A DNA stretch of 64,000 bases, from positions 124,001 to 188,000 of the forward strand of contig NZ_SGWQ01000006.1 in the NCBI RefSeq assembly GCF_004216555.1, given 5' to 3'. The translations under genes and the position numbers were made by a program. The notes beneath the pieces were generated by a model. The model was not told where the DNA came from and made no database searches. It worked only from the letters and a program-made list of their open reading frames with translations. Origin of the DNA: Herbihabitans rhizosphaerae (GTDB taxonomy: Bacteria > Actinomycetota > Actinomycetes > Mycobacteriales > Pseudonocardiaceae). Shown piece after piece: positions 44,527 to 54,533 of the stretch (position 1 is its first letter; the number at the start of each line of letters is the position of its first letter).

Positions 44527-45339
44527 GTGGACCGTCCCACTGTCGGACGACGTCATGCCCGCGACGGCTCAGTACATGTCACTGAACTGATCAAGTCGCG
44601 GTCGGCCATGACGCGCCCACGCGGCTACCGCACCGGCACGGTGCTGGACGAGTTCGTGGGCGAGGACGGCCTTCCGGCCAGCCATCGCAGGCAGCCGACG
44701 ACGCACGCCCAGATCGCCAAGCTGGCCGGCATCACCTTGGCGGCCTGCATGCTGTGCGGCTCGGTCGCCGCCGCGTCGGTGATCTCCAGCGACCGGCAGG
44801 CCGAGCGGGTCGACGACGTCCGCCAGGCCGCCCAGATCACCGGCGAGCAGGCGCTGCGCCCGGACCTGCTCCAACTCGGCCTGCTCGGCGACGTCGAACG
44901 ACCGACCTCGTCCGGCCACTCGCACGACCACGACCACGACCACGCGCAGGAAGGCGACCTGCCGGCGCTGCCCGTGCCGCAGAAGCCCAGTACGTCCAGC
45001 GCGCCGCCGACCGGTCGTACGGCCTCGCCCCCGCCGTCGACCGTCGAGGTGGCCCGCGACTTCTACGACCGGCTGCGCCGCCGCCCGCACGACGCGATCG
45101 GGCTGCTGGCCGGCAACCTGCTCGGCGCGAACCTCGGGCCGTTCGTCCAGTCCTGGCAGGGCGTCCAGCAGGTCGACGTGCTCGACGTGCGCCAGCGGCA
45201 GGGCAACTCGGCGATCGCGACCGTGCTGATGCACATGGCCGACGGCTCGCACCTGCGCGTCCAGCAGCTGCTGACCACCTCGGGCGGCAGTTCGCCGAGG
45301 ATCGTCGGCGCCGAGATCCTGTCCGCCCAGCGCAGCTGA
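44527..45339 (+). CDS. single-pass membrane protein with His-rich linker and outer NTF2-like domain
   Basis: The 270-residue protein has a basic N-terminus, one transmembrane helix at about 62-85 (ITLAACMLCGSVAAASVISS), a linker containing SGHSHDHDHDHAQ at about 130-142 that could bind metal, and a C-terminal domain starting VEVARDFYDRLRRRPHDAIG. That domain has the same helix-then-strands pattern as in the neighbouring gene and the second kinase. Function is unknown. GTG 44527 has GGAGG ten bases upstream. Confidence 0.65.
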   Translation: MDRPTVGRRHARDGSVHVTELIKSRSAMTRPRGYRTGTVLDEFVGEDGLPASHRRQPTTHAQIAKLAGITLAACMLCGSVAAASVISSDRQAERVDDVRQAAQITGEQALRPDLLQLGLLGDVERPTSSGHSHDHDHDHAQEGDLPALPVPQKPSTSSAPPTGRTASPPPSTVEVARDFYDRLRRRPHDAIGLLAGNLLGANLGPFVQSWQGVQQVDVLDVRQRQGNSAIATVLMHMADGSHLRVQQLLTTSGGSSPRIVGAEILSAQRS

Positions 45340-45529
45340 GGCTTGCCAGGGGGCCGAACCACGGGCTTCGTGACGGTGTGTACAGTCGCCTCCGCGTGCA
45401 CCCACATGGTGGACTGCGTTCGTGTGCGCAGAGTGAGCACCTAGCCTGATGAGGTCGGTGTGCCTGGGGGAAATCGGCGAACGCAGTACGGCTAGTGCGA
45501 GCGCCACGGTAAAGGTCTCTGGAGGACCC

Positions 45530-45573
45530 GTGACCGAGCTTGCGAAACGAACGAATCACGGCGGTGGTTGTCG

Positions 45574-45577
<4 letters not shown>
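45530..45577 (+). CDS. 15-residue upstream ORF overlapping the kinase start
   Basis: A GTG at 45530, five bases after a perfect GGAGG, opens MTELAKRTNHGGGCR. Its TGA (45575-45577) overlaps the kinase GTG (45574-45576). The kinase itself has no ribosome-binding site, so the small ORF probably delivers ribosomes to it. Confidence 0.6.
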
Positions 45578-46941
<1,364 letters not shown>

Positions 46942-47024
46942 CACCGATTGGTGCCCGCGTGCGGCCCAGCTCACCTACGGTGGTGTAATCTCGCGCCGCC
47001 TGATCGACCTAACCGGGGTGGACC

Positions 47025-48614
47025 GTGACTGACGAAGGCTCCCTGGTCGCCGGCCGATACCGGTTGGGCCAGCGCATCGGCAGCGGTGCCATGGGAGTCG
47101 TCTGGCAGGCGCACGACGAGCGGCTGCACCGGACGGTGGCGGTCAAGCAACTGCTGCACCGCCCCGGCCTGAGCACCGCGCAGTCCGAGGAGGCGCGGGC
47201 GCGCTCGATGCGCGAGGGCCGGATCGCCGCGCGCCTGCAGCACTCCAACGCGATCACCGTCTACGACGTCGCTCAGCACGACGGCGACCCGTGGCTGATC
47301 ATGGAGTACCTGCCGTCGCAGAGCCTGGCCGCGGTGATCGACGAGCGCGGTGTGCTCAGCCCGGAGGAGACCGCGCGGATCGGCGCCGAGGTGGCCAGCG
47401 CGCTGGAGGCGGCGCACGCGGCCGGGATCGTGCACCGGGACGTGAAGCCGGCCAACGTGCTGCTCGGCGACGACGGCAGCGTGAAGATCACCGACTTCGG
47501 CATCTCCCGCGCGACCGGCGACGTCACGGTGACCGCCACCGGAATGCTCGCCGGCACGCCCGCGTACCTGGCGCCCGAGGTGGCCAAGGGGCACGATCCG
47601 ACCCCGGCGTCCGACGTGTTCTCGCTCGGCTCGACGCTGTACACGGCGGTCGAGGGGCGCTCCCCGTTCGGCCTGTCCGAGAACACCTTCGCGCTGCTGC
47701 ACGCGGTGGCCGCCGGTGCGGTGACGCCGCCGAGGCAGGCCGGGCCGCTCACCGCGCTGCTGATGCAGCTGCTGCGTTCCGAACCCACCGAGCGCCCCAC
47801 GATGACCGCGGCCCAGGAGGCGCTCGCCGCCGTGGCCACCGGCCGGTCGGTCACCCCGGGCCTGCTCAGCCCCGCCGGCCCGACACAGGCGATACCGCTG
47901 GTGCCGCCGACACCCATCCCGCCGCCGACCCAGCCGGCGCACAGCGGGACCAGGATCGACCCGCACCCGTTCGCCGAGCCGCACCCGACGCCTCCCCCGA
48001 CCCAGCCGCCACACCAGTCGCAGCAGGCGCACGTGCCCTACCACGGGCCGCCGCCCGCCAAGAAGACGAACACCCGCGCGATCGTGCTGACGGTGCTGGC
48101 GATCCTGCTCGCCGCCGCGATCGGGGTGCTGGTCGCCGTGCTGCTGACCAACCGCGAGAACGACGCGTCCCCGCCGCCCGCGTCGAGCAGCGCGCCGCCA
48201 CCGCCGGCCACCACCGAGAAGCGGACCACGACGTCCAAGCCGCCGACCACCACGGCCACGACGACGACTCCGACCACGACGTCGTACAAGCCGACCGCCG
48301 CGGACCTGGAGAAGGCCGTCCGCGAGTACTACAGCCTGCTTCTGACGCAGCGCGACGAGGCGTGGAGCCGGCTCAGCCCGAGGGCGCAGCAGAAGACACG
48401 CGGCCGGGAGACCTGGGAGAAGTTCGTCGACGGGCTGGAGTCCGCCGAGGCGGGCAACACGCGTGCGGTGGGCAGCACCGTGTTCGCCCAGATCAAGTTC
48501 GAGACCAAGAAGGACAAGGAGTCCCGCGAGGGCTACGTGTTCACGATGATCGAGAAGGACGGCAAGATCCTGATCGACGACTACATCCAGATCCCCGGCG
48601 GCGGCGAGCGGTAG
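47025..48614 (+). CDS. membrane Ser/Thr protein kinase 2 with outer sensor domain
   Basis: The 529-residue kinase is closely similar to its upstream neighbour through the catalytic domain: IGSGAMGVVWQAHDERLHRT, AVKQLL, HRDVKPANVLL, DFGISRATGD and AGTPAYLAPEVAKG. A Pro-rich juxtamembrane region leads to a transmembrane helix near 350-375 and a Thr-rich linker. The outer domain at about 425-525 (LEKAVREYYSLLLTQRDEAW; WEKFVDGLESAEAG; YVFTMIEKDGKILIDDYIQI) resembles NTF2/DUF4878-like sensors. GTG 47025 begins MTDEGSLVAGRYRL. Confidence 0.93.
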   Translation: MTDEGSLVAGRYRLGQRIGSGAMGVVWQAHDERLHRTVAVKQLLHRPGLSTAQSEEARARSMREGRIAARLQHSNAITVYDVAQHDGDPWLIMEYLPSQSLAAVIDERGVLSPEETARIGAEVASALEAAHAAGIVHRDVKPANVLLGDDGSVKITDFGISRATGDVTVTATGMLAGTPAYLAPEVAKGHDPTPASDVFSLGSTLYTAVEGRSPFGLSENTFALLHAVAAGAVTPPRQAGPLTALLMQLLRSEPTERPTMTAAQEALAAVATGRSVTPGLLSPAGPTQAIPLVPPTPIPPPTQPAHSGTRIDPHPFAEPHPTPPPTQPPHQSQQAHVPYHGPPPAKKTNTRAIVLTVLAILLAAAIGVLVAVLLTNRENDASPPPASSSAPPPPATTEKRTTTSKPPTTTATTTTPTTTSYKPTAADLEKAVREYYSLLLTQRDEAWSRLSPRAQQKTRGRETWEKFVDGLESAEAGNTRAVGSTVFAQIKFETKKDKESREGYVFTMIEKDGKILIDDYIQIPGGGER

Positions 48615-48621
48615 GTCGTGC

Positions 48622-48661
48622 CTGATGGATCTCGGTCGATGGGCGACCATGGATCCGTCAG
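48622..48661. terminator. bidirectional hairpin between kinase 2 and the response regulator
   Basis: CTGATGGATC (48622-48631) pairs with GGATCCGTCAG (48651-48661) with one G-T or bulge position. Inside it, GGTCG pairs with CGACC. Two convergent genes end on either side. Confidence 0.6.
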
Positions 48662-48673
48662 ACGCGGCCTGGC

Positions 48674-49369
48674 TCACACCAGCCGGCGGTCCGACGCCCA
48701 GCGGGACAGCTCGTACCGGTTGGACAGCTGGGTCTTGCGCAGCACGCTGGACACGTGCGTCTCGACCGTCTTCACCGAGATGAACAGCTCCGAGGCGATC
48801 TCCTTGTACGCGTACCCGCGCGCGAGTAGCCGCAGCACGTCCCGCTCGCGCGGGGTGAGCAGGTCCAGCTCCGGGTCGCTGATCGGCGCGGCGCCGGGCC
48901 GGTCGGCGAACGCGTCCAGCACGAAGCCGGCCAGCCGCGGCGAGAACACCGCGTCGCCGTCGGACACCCGCACCACCGCGCGCACCAGTTCCTGGCTGGA
49001 GATCGTCTTGGTGACGTAGCCGCGCGCGCCGGCCCGGATCACCGCGATCACGTCCTCGGCGGCGTCGGACACCGACAGCGCCAGGAAGGTGATCTCGGGG
49101 TGGTCGGGCCGGGAGCGGCGCAGCACCTCGGCGCCGCCGCCGTCGGGCATGTGCACGTCCAGCAGCACCACGTCCGGCTTGTGGTGGCCGATCCCGGCGA
49201 CCGCCTCGCCGACCGTGCCGGCCTCGCCGACGACCTCCACCTCGTCGGTCAGCGAGTCCAGCTCGGTGCGCACGCCCGCACGGAACAACGCGTGGTCGTC
49301 GACGAGGAACACCCGCACCGGGCGCCGTGCTCCAGACTGTGGCCCTGACTGGGTCTCGCTGTCGCTCAC
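48674..49369 (-). CDS. LuxR/NarL-type response regulator
   Basis: The 231-residue protein has a receiver domain at about 17-135 (VRVFLVDDHALFRAGVRTEL; the phospho-acceptor in DVVLLDVHMPDGGG; KTISSQELV) and a LuxR helix-turn-helix at about 165-228 (LTPRERDVLRLLARGYAYKE; ISVKTVETHVSSVLRKTQLS). The GTG start overlaps the sensor kinase stop (GTGA). The pair is divergent from a PspC/toastrack protein, and this group of genes is a recognised actinobacterial envelope-stress arrangement. Confidence 0.92.
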   Translation of the reverse strand: MSDSETQSGPQSGARRPVRVFLVDDHALFRAGVRTELDSLTDEVEVVGEAGTVGEAVAGIGHHKPDVVLLDVHMPDGGGAEVLRRSRPDHPEITFLALSVSDAAEDVIAVIRAGARGYVTKTISSQELVRAVVRVSDGDAVFSPRLAGFVLDAFADRPGAAPISDPELDLLTPRERDVLRLLARGYAYKEIASELFISVKTVETHVSSVLRKTQLSNRYELSRWASDRRLV

Positions 49370-50727
49370 GCCTGCTCCTTCGTCCGTCGTGTCACGCTGG
49401 CCCTCGGCATGGTGAGGCCGACCTCGGTGCCCTCGCCGAGCGCGGTGCGCAGCCGCACCTCGCCGCCGTTGCGCTCCATCCTGCCCCTGATCGAGCCGGC
49501 GAGCCCATGCCGGTCCGGGGAAACCCCGTCCGGATCGAATCCCCTGCCCCGGTCCCGCACGAACACGCTCACCTGCTCCGGCTCCACCTCGGCGTACACG
49601 CTCACCTCGCCGACGCCGGCGTGCTTGGCCGCGTTGACCGTGGCCTCGCGGGTGGCCTGCACGAGTGCCGCCAGCTTCTCGTCCACCTCGCAGTCGCCGA
49701 CCACCACGTGCTGCACCTTGATCGCGAAGGAGTCCTCGACCTCGCCGCTGACCCTTGCCACCGCCTCGGACAGCGTGCTGGTGACGATCACCTGGGGTTG
49801 TCCGGGCGCCGGCTTCACCCCGCCGGAGGACACGCGCGCGCCGTAGCCGGCCGGCCCGTACAGCCAGCCACGAAGCTGCCGCTCCTGGCCGCGGGCCAGC
49901 CGCTGCACCTCGCGCGGCGTCTCGGACTGCTTCTGGATCAGCGCGAGCGTCTGCAGTACGGAGTCGTGCAGGTGCGCGGCGATCTCGGCGCGCTCCTCGG
50001 TGCGGATGCGGGCGCGCCGCTCCTCGCCGAGGTCGCGCACCATGCGCAGCCACCACGGGACGGTCAGCACCGCGACGCCGACCAGCGCGGCGAGCACCGC
50101 GAGCAGGGCGAACTGGATCTGGTCCAGCTTCACGCCGGGTGCCAGGAACACGGCGATACCGGTGGTGACCAGCGCCGCGCCGGTGAGCACGCGGACCAGC
50201 GCGCCCCGGCCGCCTCCGCCGAGCACGCCGGACCGCGCACCCGCGCGCCAGCGCCGCCGCTGCGACTCGTCGGCCTCGCGCCACACCACGACGGCGCCGA
50301 CCATGGTCACCGCGAGTCCGCCGGCGACCCAGCCGCTGACGTAGCCGGACAGCGTGCCGACCGCGACCGCGAGCCCGATGCCCAGCGCGACCAGACCGAA
50401 CGCCTGCTGGCGCTCCTTGGTCGAGACTGGTTCGCCCGCATCGGCCGGCGCCTGCGGCACGAACACCCAGAGCAGGCCGTAGGCGACCGCGCCGGCGCCA
50501 CCGAGTGCGGCGAGCACCGCGAACGCGGCGCGCACCCACAGCACGTCCACGCCGAGGTGGTCGGCCACACCGCCGGCCACACCGGCGATCGTGCGCCCTG
50601 ACCTCCGGCGGAAGACCTTCGGTTCGGCCACCGCCGGCGAGTTGTCGCGACTTGGGGCCACCACGCCGGTGCCCTCCTCGGTCTGCCCGGCCGTTCGCTG
50701 GGCCGCTTCGTCTACCTGCACTGTCAC
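49366..50727 (-). CDS. PspC-domain sensor histidine kinase
   Basis: The product is about 453 residues: a PspC domain at the N-terminus (RRRSGRTIAGVAGGVADHLG), then further transmembrane helices, a HisKA_3 box with the phospho-accepting His in AEIAAHLHDSVLQTLALIQ, and an HATPase domain (VQATREATVNAAKHAGVGEV; DRGRGFDPDG; GLAGSIRGRMERNGGEV). It should phosphorylate the coupled LuxR regulator. The start is uncertain. GTG 50727 (MTVQVDEAAQRT) is my choice, and ATG codons at 50763 and 50805 are in frame. Confidence 0.88.
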   Translation of the reverse strand: MTVQVDEAAQRTAGQTEEGTGVVAPSRDNSPAVAEPKVFRRRSGRTIAGVAGGVADHLGVDVLWVRAAFAVLAALGGAGAVAYGLLWVFVPQAPADAGEPVSTKERQQAFGLVALGIGLAVAVGTLSGYVSGWVAGGLAVTMVGAVVVWREADESQRRRWRAGARSGVLGGGGRGALVRVLTGAALVTTGIAVFLAPGVKLDQIQFALLAVLAALVGVAVLTVPWWLRMVRDLGEERRARIRTEERAEIAAHLHDSVLQTLALIQKQSETPREVQRLARGQERQLRGWLYGPAGYGARVSSGGVKPAPGQPQVIVTSTLSEAVARVSGEVEDSFAIKVQHVVVGDCEVDEKLAALVQATREATVNAAKHAGVGEVSVYAEVEPEQVSVFVRDRGRGFDPDGVSPDRHGLAGSIRGRMERNGGEVRLRTALGEGTEVGLTMPRASVTRRTKEQA

Positions 50728-50846
50728 ACCCAGAATGGTCACACGCACGCGCGCGCGTTTCATCAGGGAAGCACCCGGACGTCCAGACCGTACGATTCGG
50801 GGCAACCTCAGGGGCGTCCCCGATGCCTCACGCTCTCCGACGACGG

Positions 50847-52145
50847 ATGCTCGGTAATGTGAACGGTACGCATAGATCCCAGTCCGGCCCCAGTGCCTCG
50901 GGCGCCGAGGACTCGCTCAACGACTTCTGGGCGAACAGGCCACGGCGTCCCCGGCGCGGCCGCAAGATCGCCGGTGTGGCGGCCGGCATCGGCCACCGGT
51001 ACGGCATCGATCCGGTGCTCGTGCGGGTGGCGTTCCTGGTCGGCGCGCTCTACGGCGGCGCGGGCATCGTGCTGTACCTGCTCGGCTGGCTGCTGCTGCC
51101 GGAGGAGTCCGACGAGACCTCGCCACTGGAGTCGCTCGTCGGCCGGGGGCGCAGCTCCACATCGGCGATCTTCACGCTGCTGCTGTGCGGCCTGCTGATC
51201 CCGGCGTTCGGCTGGGTGTTCGACGGGTTCTTCCCGGGTTACATCGGGTTGATCGTGTGCGCCGGCGCGCTGTATCTGTTGCACCGCAACCGAAGCCACG
51301 TTCGGCAGGTGGCAGCGCAGCCGGTGGCGAGCCCCATGCCGGCTGACACGTTCGCGACCACCGCCCCGCGGCCGCAACCGTCCACTGTGGACACTCCGGC
51401 GGACGGCACGCGGGAGTTGCCGGTCGAGGAGCGCACCACGCCGCCGGCCTGGGATCCGCTTGGCGCGGCACCGTTCGCGTGGGATCTCCCGGAGCCGAGC
51501 CAGCCGCCGGTCGAGGAGCCGCCGGAGCCGGCGCAGCAGCGCTCCAAGATCGGCATGATGACCATCGCGGCGCTGCTGATCGTCGGTGGCGGGGCGGCCC
51601 TGATGACGCTGGTCTCGCCGGGCACCAGCGGCTGGTTCACGCCGCCGCACATCGTCGGCGTCTCGCTCGCGGTGATCGGCCTCGGACTGGTCGGCGGCGC
51701 GTTCGTGCGGGGCGGCCGGGGGCTGATCGGGCTGGCGGTTCCGCTGTCCATGGTCGGCATCCTGATGACCGCGAGCGACTTCGACGGGCAAGGCGGCGTC
51801 GGCGACATCACCGAGGCGCCGACCACCATCGACGCCGTGCAGTCCTCCTACGAGCGGTCGGTCGGCTCGGTGTCACTGGACCTGACCAGGCTGCCCGCGA
51901 TCGGCGACGTGAACACGCGGGTCGACGTGGACGCCGGCGACGCGACGGTGATCCTGCCGAAGAACGCCGACGTCGACCTGAAGTGCGAGACCGACGTCGG
52001 CGAGGTCACCTGCCTGGACCGCACGATCAACGGCCTGGGCGGCCAGCTCAAGGTGAACAACGACGGAGACGACGGCCCTGGCGGGTTGAAGATCGACCTG
52101 ACGGTGAAGACCGATGTGGGCAGCGTGGAGGTGCGCCGTGGCTGA
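50847..52145 (+). CDS. PspC / toastrack (LiaF-like) membrane protein
   Basis: The 432-residue protein has a PspC domain near 30-90 (RRGRKIAGVAAGIGHRYGID; LYLLGWLLLPEESDE), further helices to about 300, and a C-terminal beta-rich toastrack domain (VGSVSLDLTRLPAIGDVNTR; VDAGDATVILPKNADVDLKC; VKTDVGSVEVRRG). Such proteins sense envelope stress with a PspC-linked kinase. ATGs at 50823 and 50847 and a GTG at 50859 are all in frame. It is divergent from the kinase. A perfect GTCCAC palindrome lies inside the gene. Confidence 0.86.
   Translation: MLGNVNGTHRSQSGPSASGAEDSLNDFWANRPRRPRRGRKIAGVAAGIGHRYGIDPVLVRVAFLVGALYGGAGIVLYLLGWLLLPEESDETSPLESLVGRGRSSTSAIFTLLLCGLLIPAFGWVFDGFFPGYIGLIVCAGALYLLHRNRSHVRQVAAQPVASPMPADTFATTAPRPQPSTVDTPADGTRELPVEERTTPPAWDPLGAAPFAWDLPEPSQPPVEEPPEPAQQRSKIGMMTIAALLIVGGGAALMTLVSPGTSGWFTPPHIVGVSLAVIGLGLVGGAFVRGGRGLIGLAVPLSMVGILMTASDFDGQGGVGDITEAPTTIDAVQSSYERSVGSVSLDLTRLPAIGDVNTRVDVDAGDATVILPKNADVDLKCETDVGEVTCLDRTINGLGGQLKVNNDGDDGPGGLKIDLTVKTDVGSVEVRRG
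51380..51392. repeat. perfect GTCCACWGTGGAC palindrome, copy 3
   Basis: It lies in the hydrophilic linker of the PspC/toastrack gene and is read as Ser-Thr-Val-Asp. Confidence 0.8.
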
Positions 52146-52377
52146 CGAGACGGATGACCTGGCCGGCAAGCAGGTCGGCAAGCGCGGCATCGACCCGCTG
52201 GCACTGCTGGCCGGGATCGCCACCCTGCTGGTCTCCGCCTACGTGCTGACCGACGGCGACATCTGGGTGCCGTCCGTGGACGGGCGGTGGGTGCTCGCCG
52301 GCGGCGCGGTGCTGGTCGGCCTGCTGCTGCTCGCCGCGTCGATGCGCGGCGACAAGCGGAAGAAGAAGTCCCGCTAG
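52138..52377 (+). CDS. small two-helix membrane protein
   Basis: The 79-residue protein has an acidic N-terminus (MADETDDLAGKQVGKRG), two transmembrane helices at about 20-37 and 50-68, and a Lys-rich end (GDKRKKKSR). The GTG at 52138 overlaps the 3' end of the PspC/toastrack gene by eight bases, so it belongs to that operon. No family is recognised. Confidence 0.75.
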   Translation: MADETDDLAGKQVGKRGIDPLALLAGIATLLVSAYVLTDGDIWVPSVDGRWVLAGGAVLVGLLLLAASMRGDKRKKKSR

Positions 52378-52418
52378 TCGACGTGGGCTCGGAAATACGG
52401 CGGTCGGTGTCGCGTGCG

Positions 52419-53459
52419 ATGCTGACCGCCGTGTCCCGTTCCCTGCTTACCGCCGTGTTCGCGGCGACCGTCCTGCTGACAACCGCGTGCGCCACCACCG
52501 TCATCGGAACCGGGCGCGGCCCCGGCGAGGGCGACGACAAGGGCACGGCCCAGATTCCGGCCTACACACCGCCACCGAACGGAGGCGGGTTCACCGGCCA
52601 GCCGATGGATCAGCCGCTGCCGATCCCTGCCGCGGGCGCCGACCTCTGTGCCTGGACGCCCACGGCACTGCCCGAGATGGCGGCGGCTCTCGGCGCGACC
52701 GGCGTGCAGAACTCGTCCAGCGGCTGCCAGTACGTGCTGCCGAACAACAAGATCGTCCAGATCCACGCGACCAGCCCGTACAACGAATTGTCCCAGCGGA
52801 CCTTTCTGCTGGAGTCGTTCGAGACCGGCGGGCTGCGCGGCCGGGTCTACGCGTTCGTGGGGCCGCCGAACACGATCTGCTCGGTGAACCTCGACGTGCG
52901 GGCGCTGGCCGGCTTCGCGGTCGACACCTACGACCGTGACCGGCAGGGCGGCAACCAGCGCGAGCACTGTGAGACCGCGAAGAAGGCGGTCACGGTCCTG
53001 GCGAAGAAGTTCGTGCCGGCGCTCGGCGGCACGCCGTTCCCCGGTGCGCGGCAGCAGCCGCCGGCTCTGCAAGGCGTGACGCCGTGCAAGGCGGTCACCC
53101 ACAGCGCCGCCTACTACGCCGGCGTCTCCGACAAGGAGGGTGCCGAGCAGGCCACCGGCTTCGGCGGCACCTGCACCTACGAGGACGACAACGGGACGGT
53201 CACCGGCGTGGTCGTCTCGGGCGATCCGTCCACCGTGCCCCGCCAGGTTCCGGGCGGACAGGTCCGAGAGGGCAGGTTCGGCTCGATGCCGGCGCGGTTC
53301 GAGCAGGCCGCGGACACGTGCTTTGTCCTGGCGACCGTCGGCGCCGGCCAGGCCCTCGGCGTGAGCTACAAGGACGCCGAGGGTGCGGCCGGCAACACCT
53401 GCCTGCGCGCACAGGTCGTGCTCGCCGTCTCGGTCATCAAACTGATGCAGGGCAGCTGA
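52419..53459 (+). CDS. lipoprotein A of a tandem paralogous pair
   Basis: The 346-residue product has a lipoprotein signal (LLTAVFAATVLLTTAC), then FTGQPMDQPLPIPAAGADLC. Two similar halves follow: CAWTPTALPEMAAALGATGV to GGTPF, and PCKAVTHSAAYYAGVSDKEG to the end, each with two or three cysteines. Layout recalls DUF3558-type lipoproteins, but I cannot confirm the family. GTG 52407, ATG 52419 and GTG 52431 are all possible starts. Confidence 0.7.
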   Translation: MLTAVSRSLLTAVFAATVLLTTACATTVIGTGRGPGEGDDKGTAQIPAYTPPPNGGGFTGQPMDQPLPIPAAGADLCAWTPTALPEMAAALGATGVQNSSSGCQYVLPNNKIVQIHATSPYNELSQRTFLLESFETGGLRGRVYAFVGPPNTICSVNLDVRALAGFAVDTYDRDRQGGNQREHCETAKKAVTVLAKKFVPALGGTPFPGARQQPPALQGVTPCKAVTHSAAYYAGVSDKEGAEQATGFGGTCTYEDDNGTVTGVVVSGDPSTVPRQVPGGQVREGRFGSMPARFEQAADTCFVLATVGAGQALGVSYKDAEGAAGNTCLRAQVVLAVSVIKLMQGS

Positions 53460-53510
53460 TTCGTCCCATTTGTCCCGCGCCGCGCACACGATCGTGCGAT
53501 GCTCCCGCGC

Positions 53511-54530
53511 ATGGCTCGCACTGCCCTCGCCGCGATCAGTGTGCTCATCGTCCTGCTGACCACCGCGTGCACGCAGGCCGTCATCGGCACCGGCACCGAC
53601 GACGGGACGAGTAGCGGCCCGATACCGACCTACCGGCCGTCCAAGGACGGCAGCGGCTTCACCGGTCAGCCGCGCGACCAGCCGCTGGCACTGCCCGCGG
53701 GCGGCCCCCGCATCTGCGAGTGGCTGCAGCCGACGATGCCGGACATGGCCGTCGTCGGCGCGATCGGGTTCGGCGTCACCGCGTACGGGTGCAACCTGGC
53801 GGCCAACAAGGTCGCCCAGATCCGCGTCGACGGCCCGTACAACATGATCACGCAGCGGACCTACCTGCTCGAGCACTACGAGTTCGCCGGGCTGCACGGG
53901 CGGATCTACTCGTTCGCGCCGCCGCCCAACCAGATGTGCACGGTCCAACTGGACGTCCGCGCGTTCACCAGCATCGCGGTGGACGTGTACGAGCCCGACA
54001 ACAACCGCGGCGACCGGCGTCAGCACTGCGAGACGGCCGGCAAGGTGATCCAGGTACTGGCGCGCAAGTTCGTCCCGGCGGCGGGCGGCACGCCGTGGCG
54101 GGAAACGGTCCAGGCGCCGGCGGCACTGACCGAGACGGCGCCGTGCAAGGTGGTTCGCTCCACCGACGCGGCCTTCGCGACCGTCTACGCGAAGACCGGC
54201 GGCGAGCAGCGCACCGACTCCGGCGGGACGTGCACCTACCACGACAGCCGGGGCACGGTCATCGGTCTGGTCAGCACGAAGACCGGCGGGCTTGCCGATG
54301 TGCCGCGACAGGTTCCGAGCGGGGAGGTGCGCGAGGGCAGGTTCGGCTCGCTGCCCGCGCGCTACGAGCAGTCGGCGACCCGGTGCTTCGTCACCGCCGC
54401 GTTGCCCAGCGGCCAGGCCATGGGCGCGGGCTTCACCGCCGACGGCGAGGCGCCGGCGCGCAACTCCTGTCAACTGGCCCAGACCGTGCTCGCGGTCTCC
54501 CTCGTGCGGCCGATCCAGCCGCTGCGCTGA
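53511..54530 (+). CDS. lipoprotein B of a tandem paralogous pair
   Basis: The 339-residue product starts MARTALAAISVLIVLLTTAC. It parallels lipoprotein A along its whole length: FTGQPRDQPLALPAGGPRIC; SPYN/GPYN then QRTYLLEHYEF; GRIYSFAPPPNQMCTVQLDV; REGRFGSLPARYEQSATRCF. Cysteine positions are largely kept. The duplication gap is only about 50 bases. ATG 53499 is an alternative start. The protein should be anchored outside the membrane. Function unknown. Confidence 0.7.
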   Translation: MARTALAAISVLIVLLTTACTQAVIGTGTDDGTSSGPIPTYRPSKDGSGFTGQPRDQPLALPAGGPRICEWLQPTMPDMAVVGAIGFGVTAYGCNLAANKVAQIRVDGPYNMITQRTYLLEHYEFAGLHGRIYSFAPPPNQMCTVQLDVRAFTSIAVDVYEPDNNRGDRRQHCETAGKVIQVLARKFVPAAGGTPWRETVQAPAALTETAPCKVVRSTDAAFATVYAKTGGEQRTDSGGTCTYHDSRGTVIGLVSTKTGGLADVPRQVPSGEVREGRFGSLPARYEQSATRCFVTAALPSGQAMGAGFTADGEAPARNSCQLAQTVLAVSLVRPIQPLR

Positions 54531-54533
54531 CGA

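Noticed and set aside
48674-50539. Single long fused minus-strand protein across regulator and kinase
   Set aside because: The upstream part is an out-of-frame reading of the sensor kinase; the true regulator begins at GTG 49369, overlapping the kinase stop.
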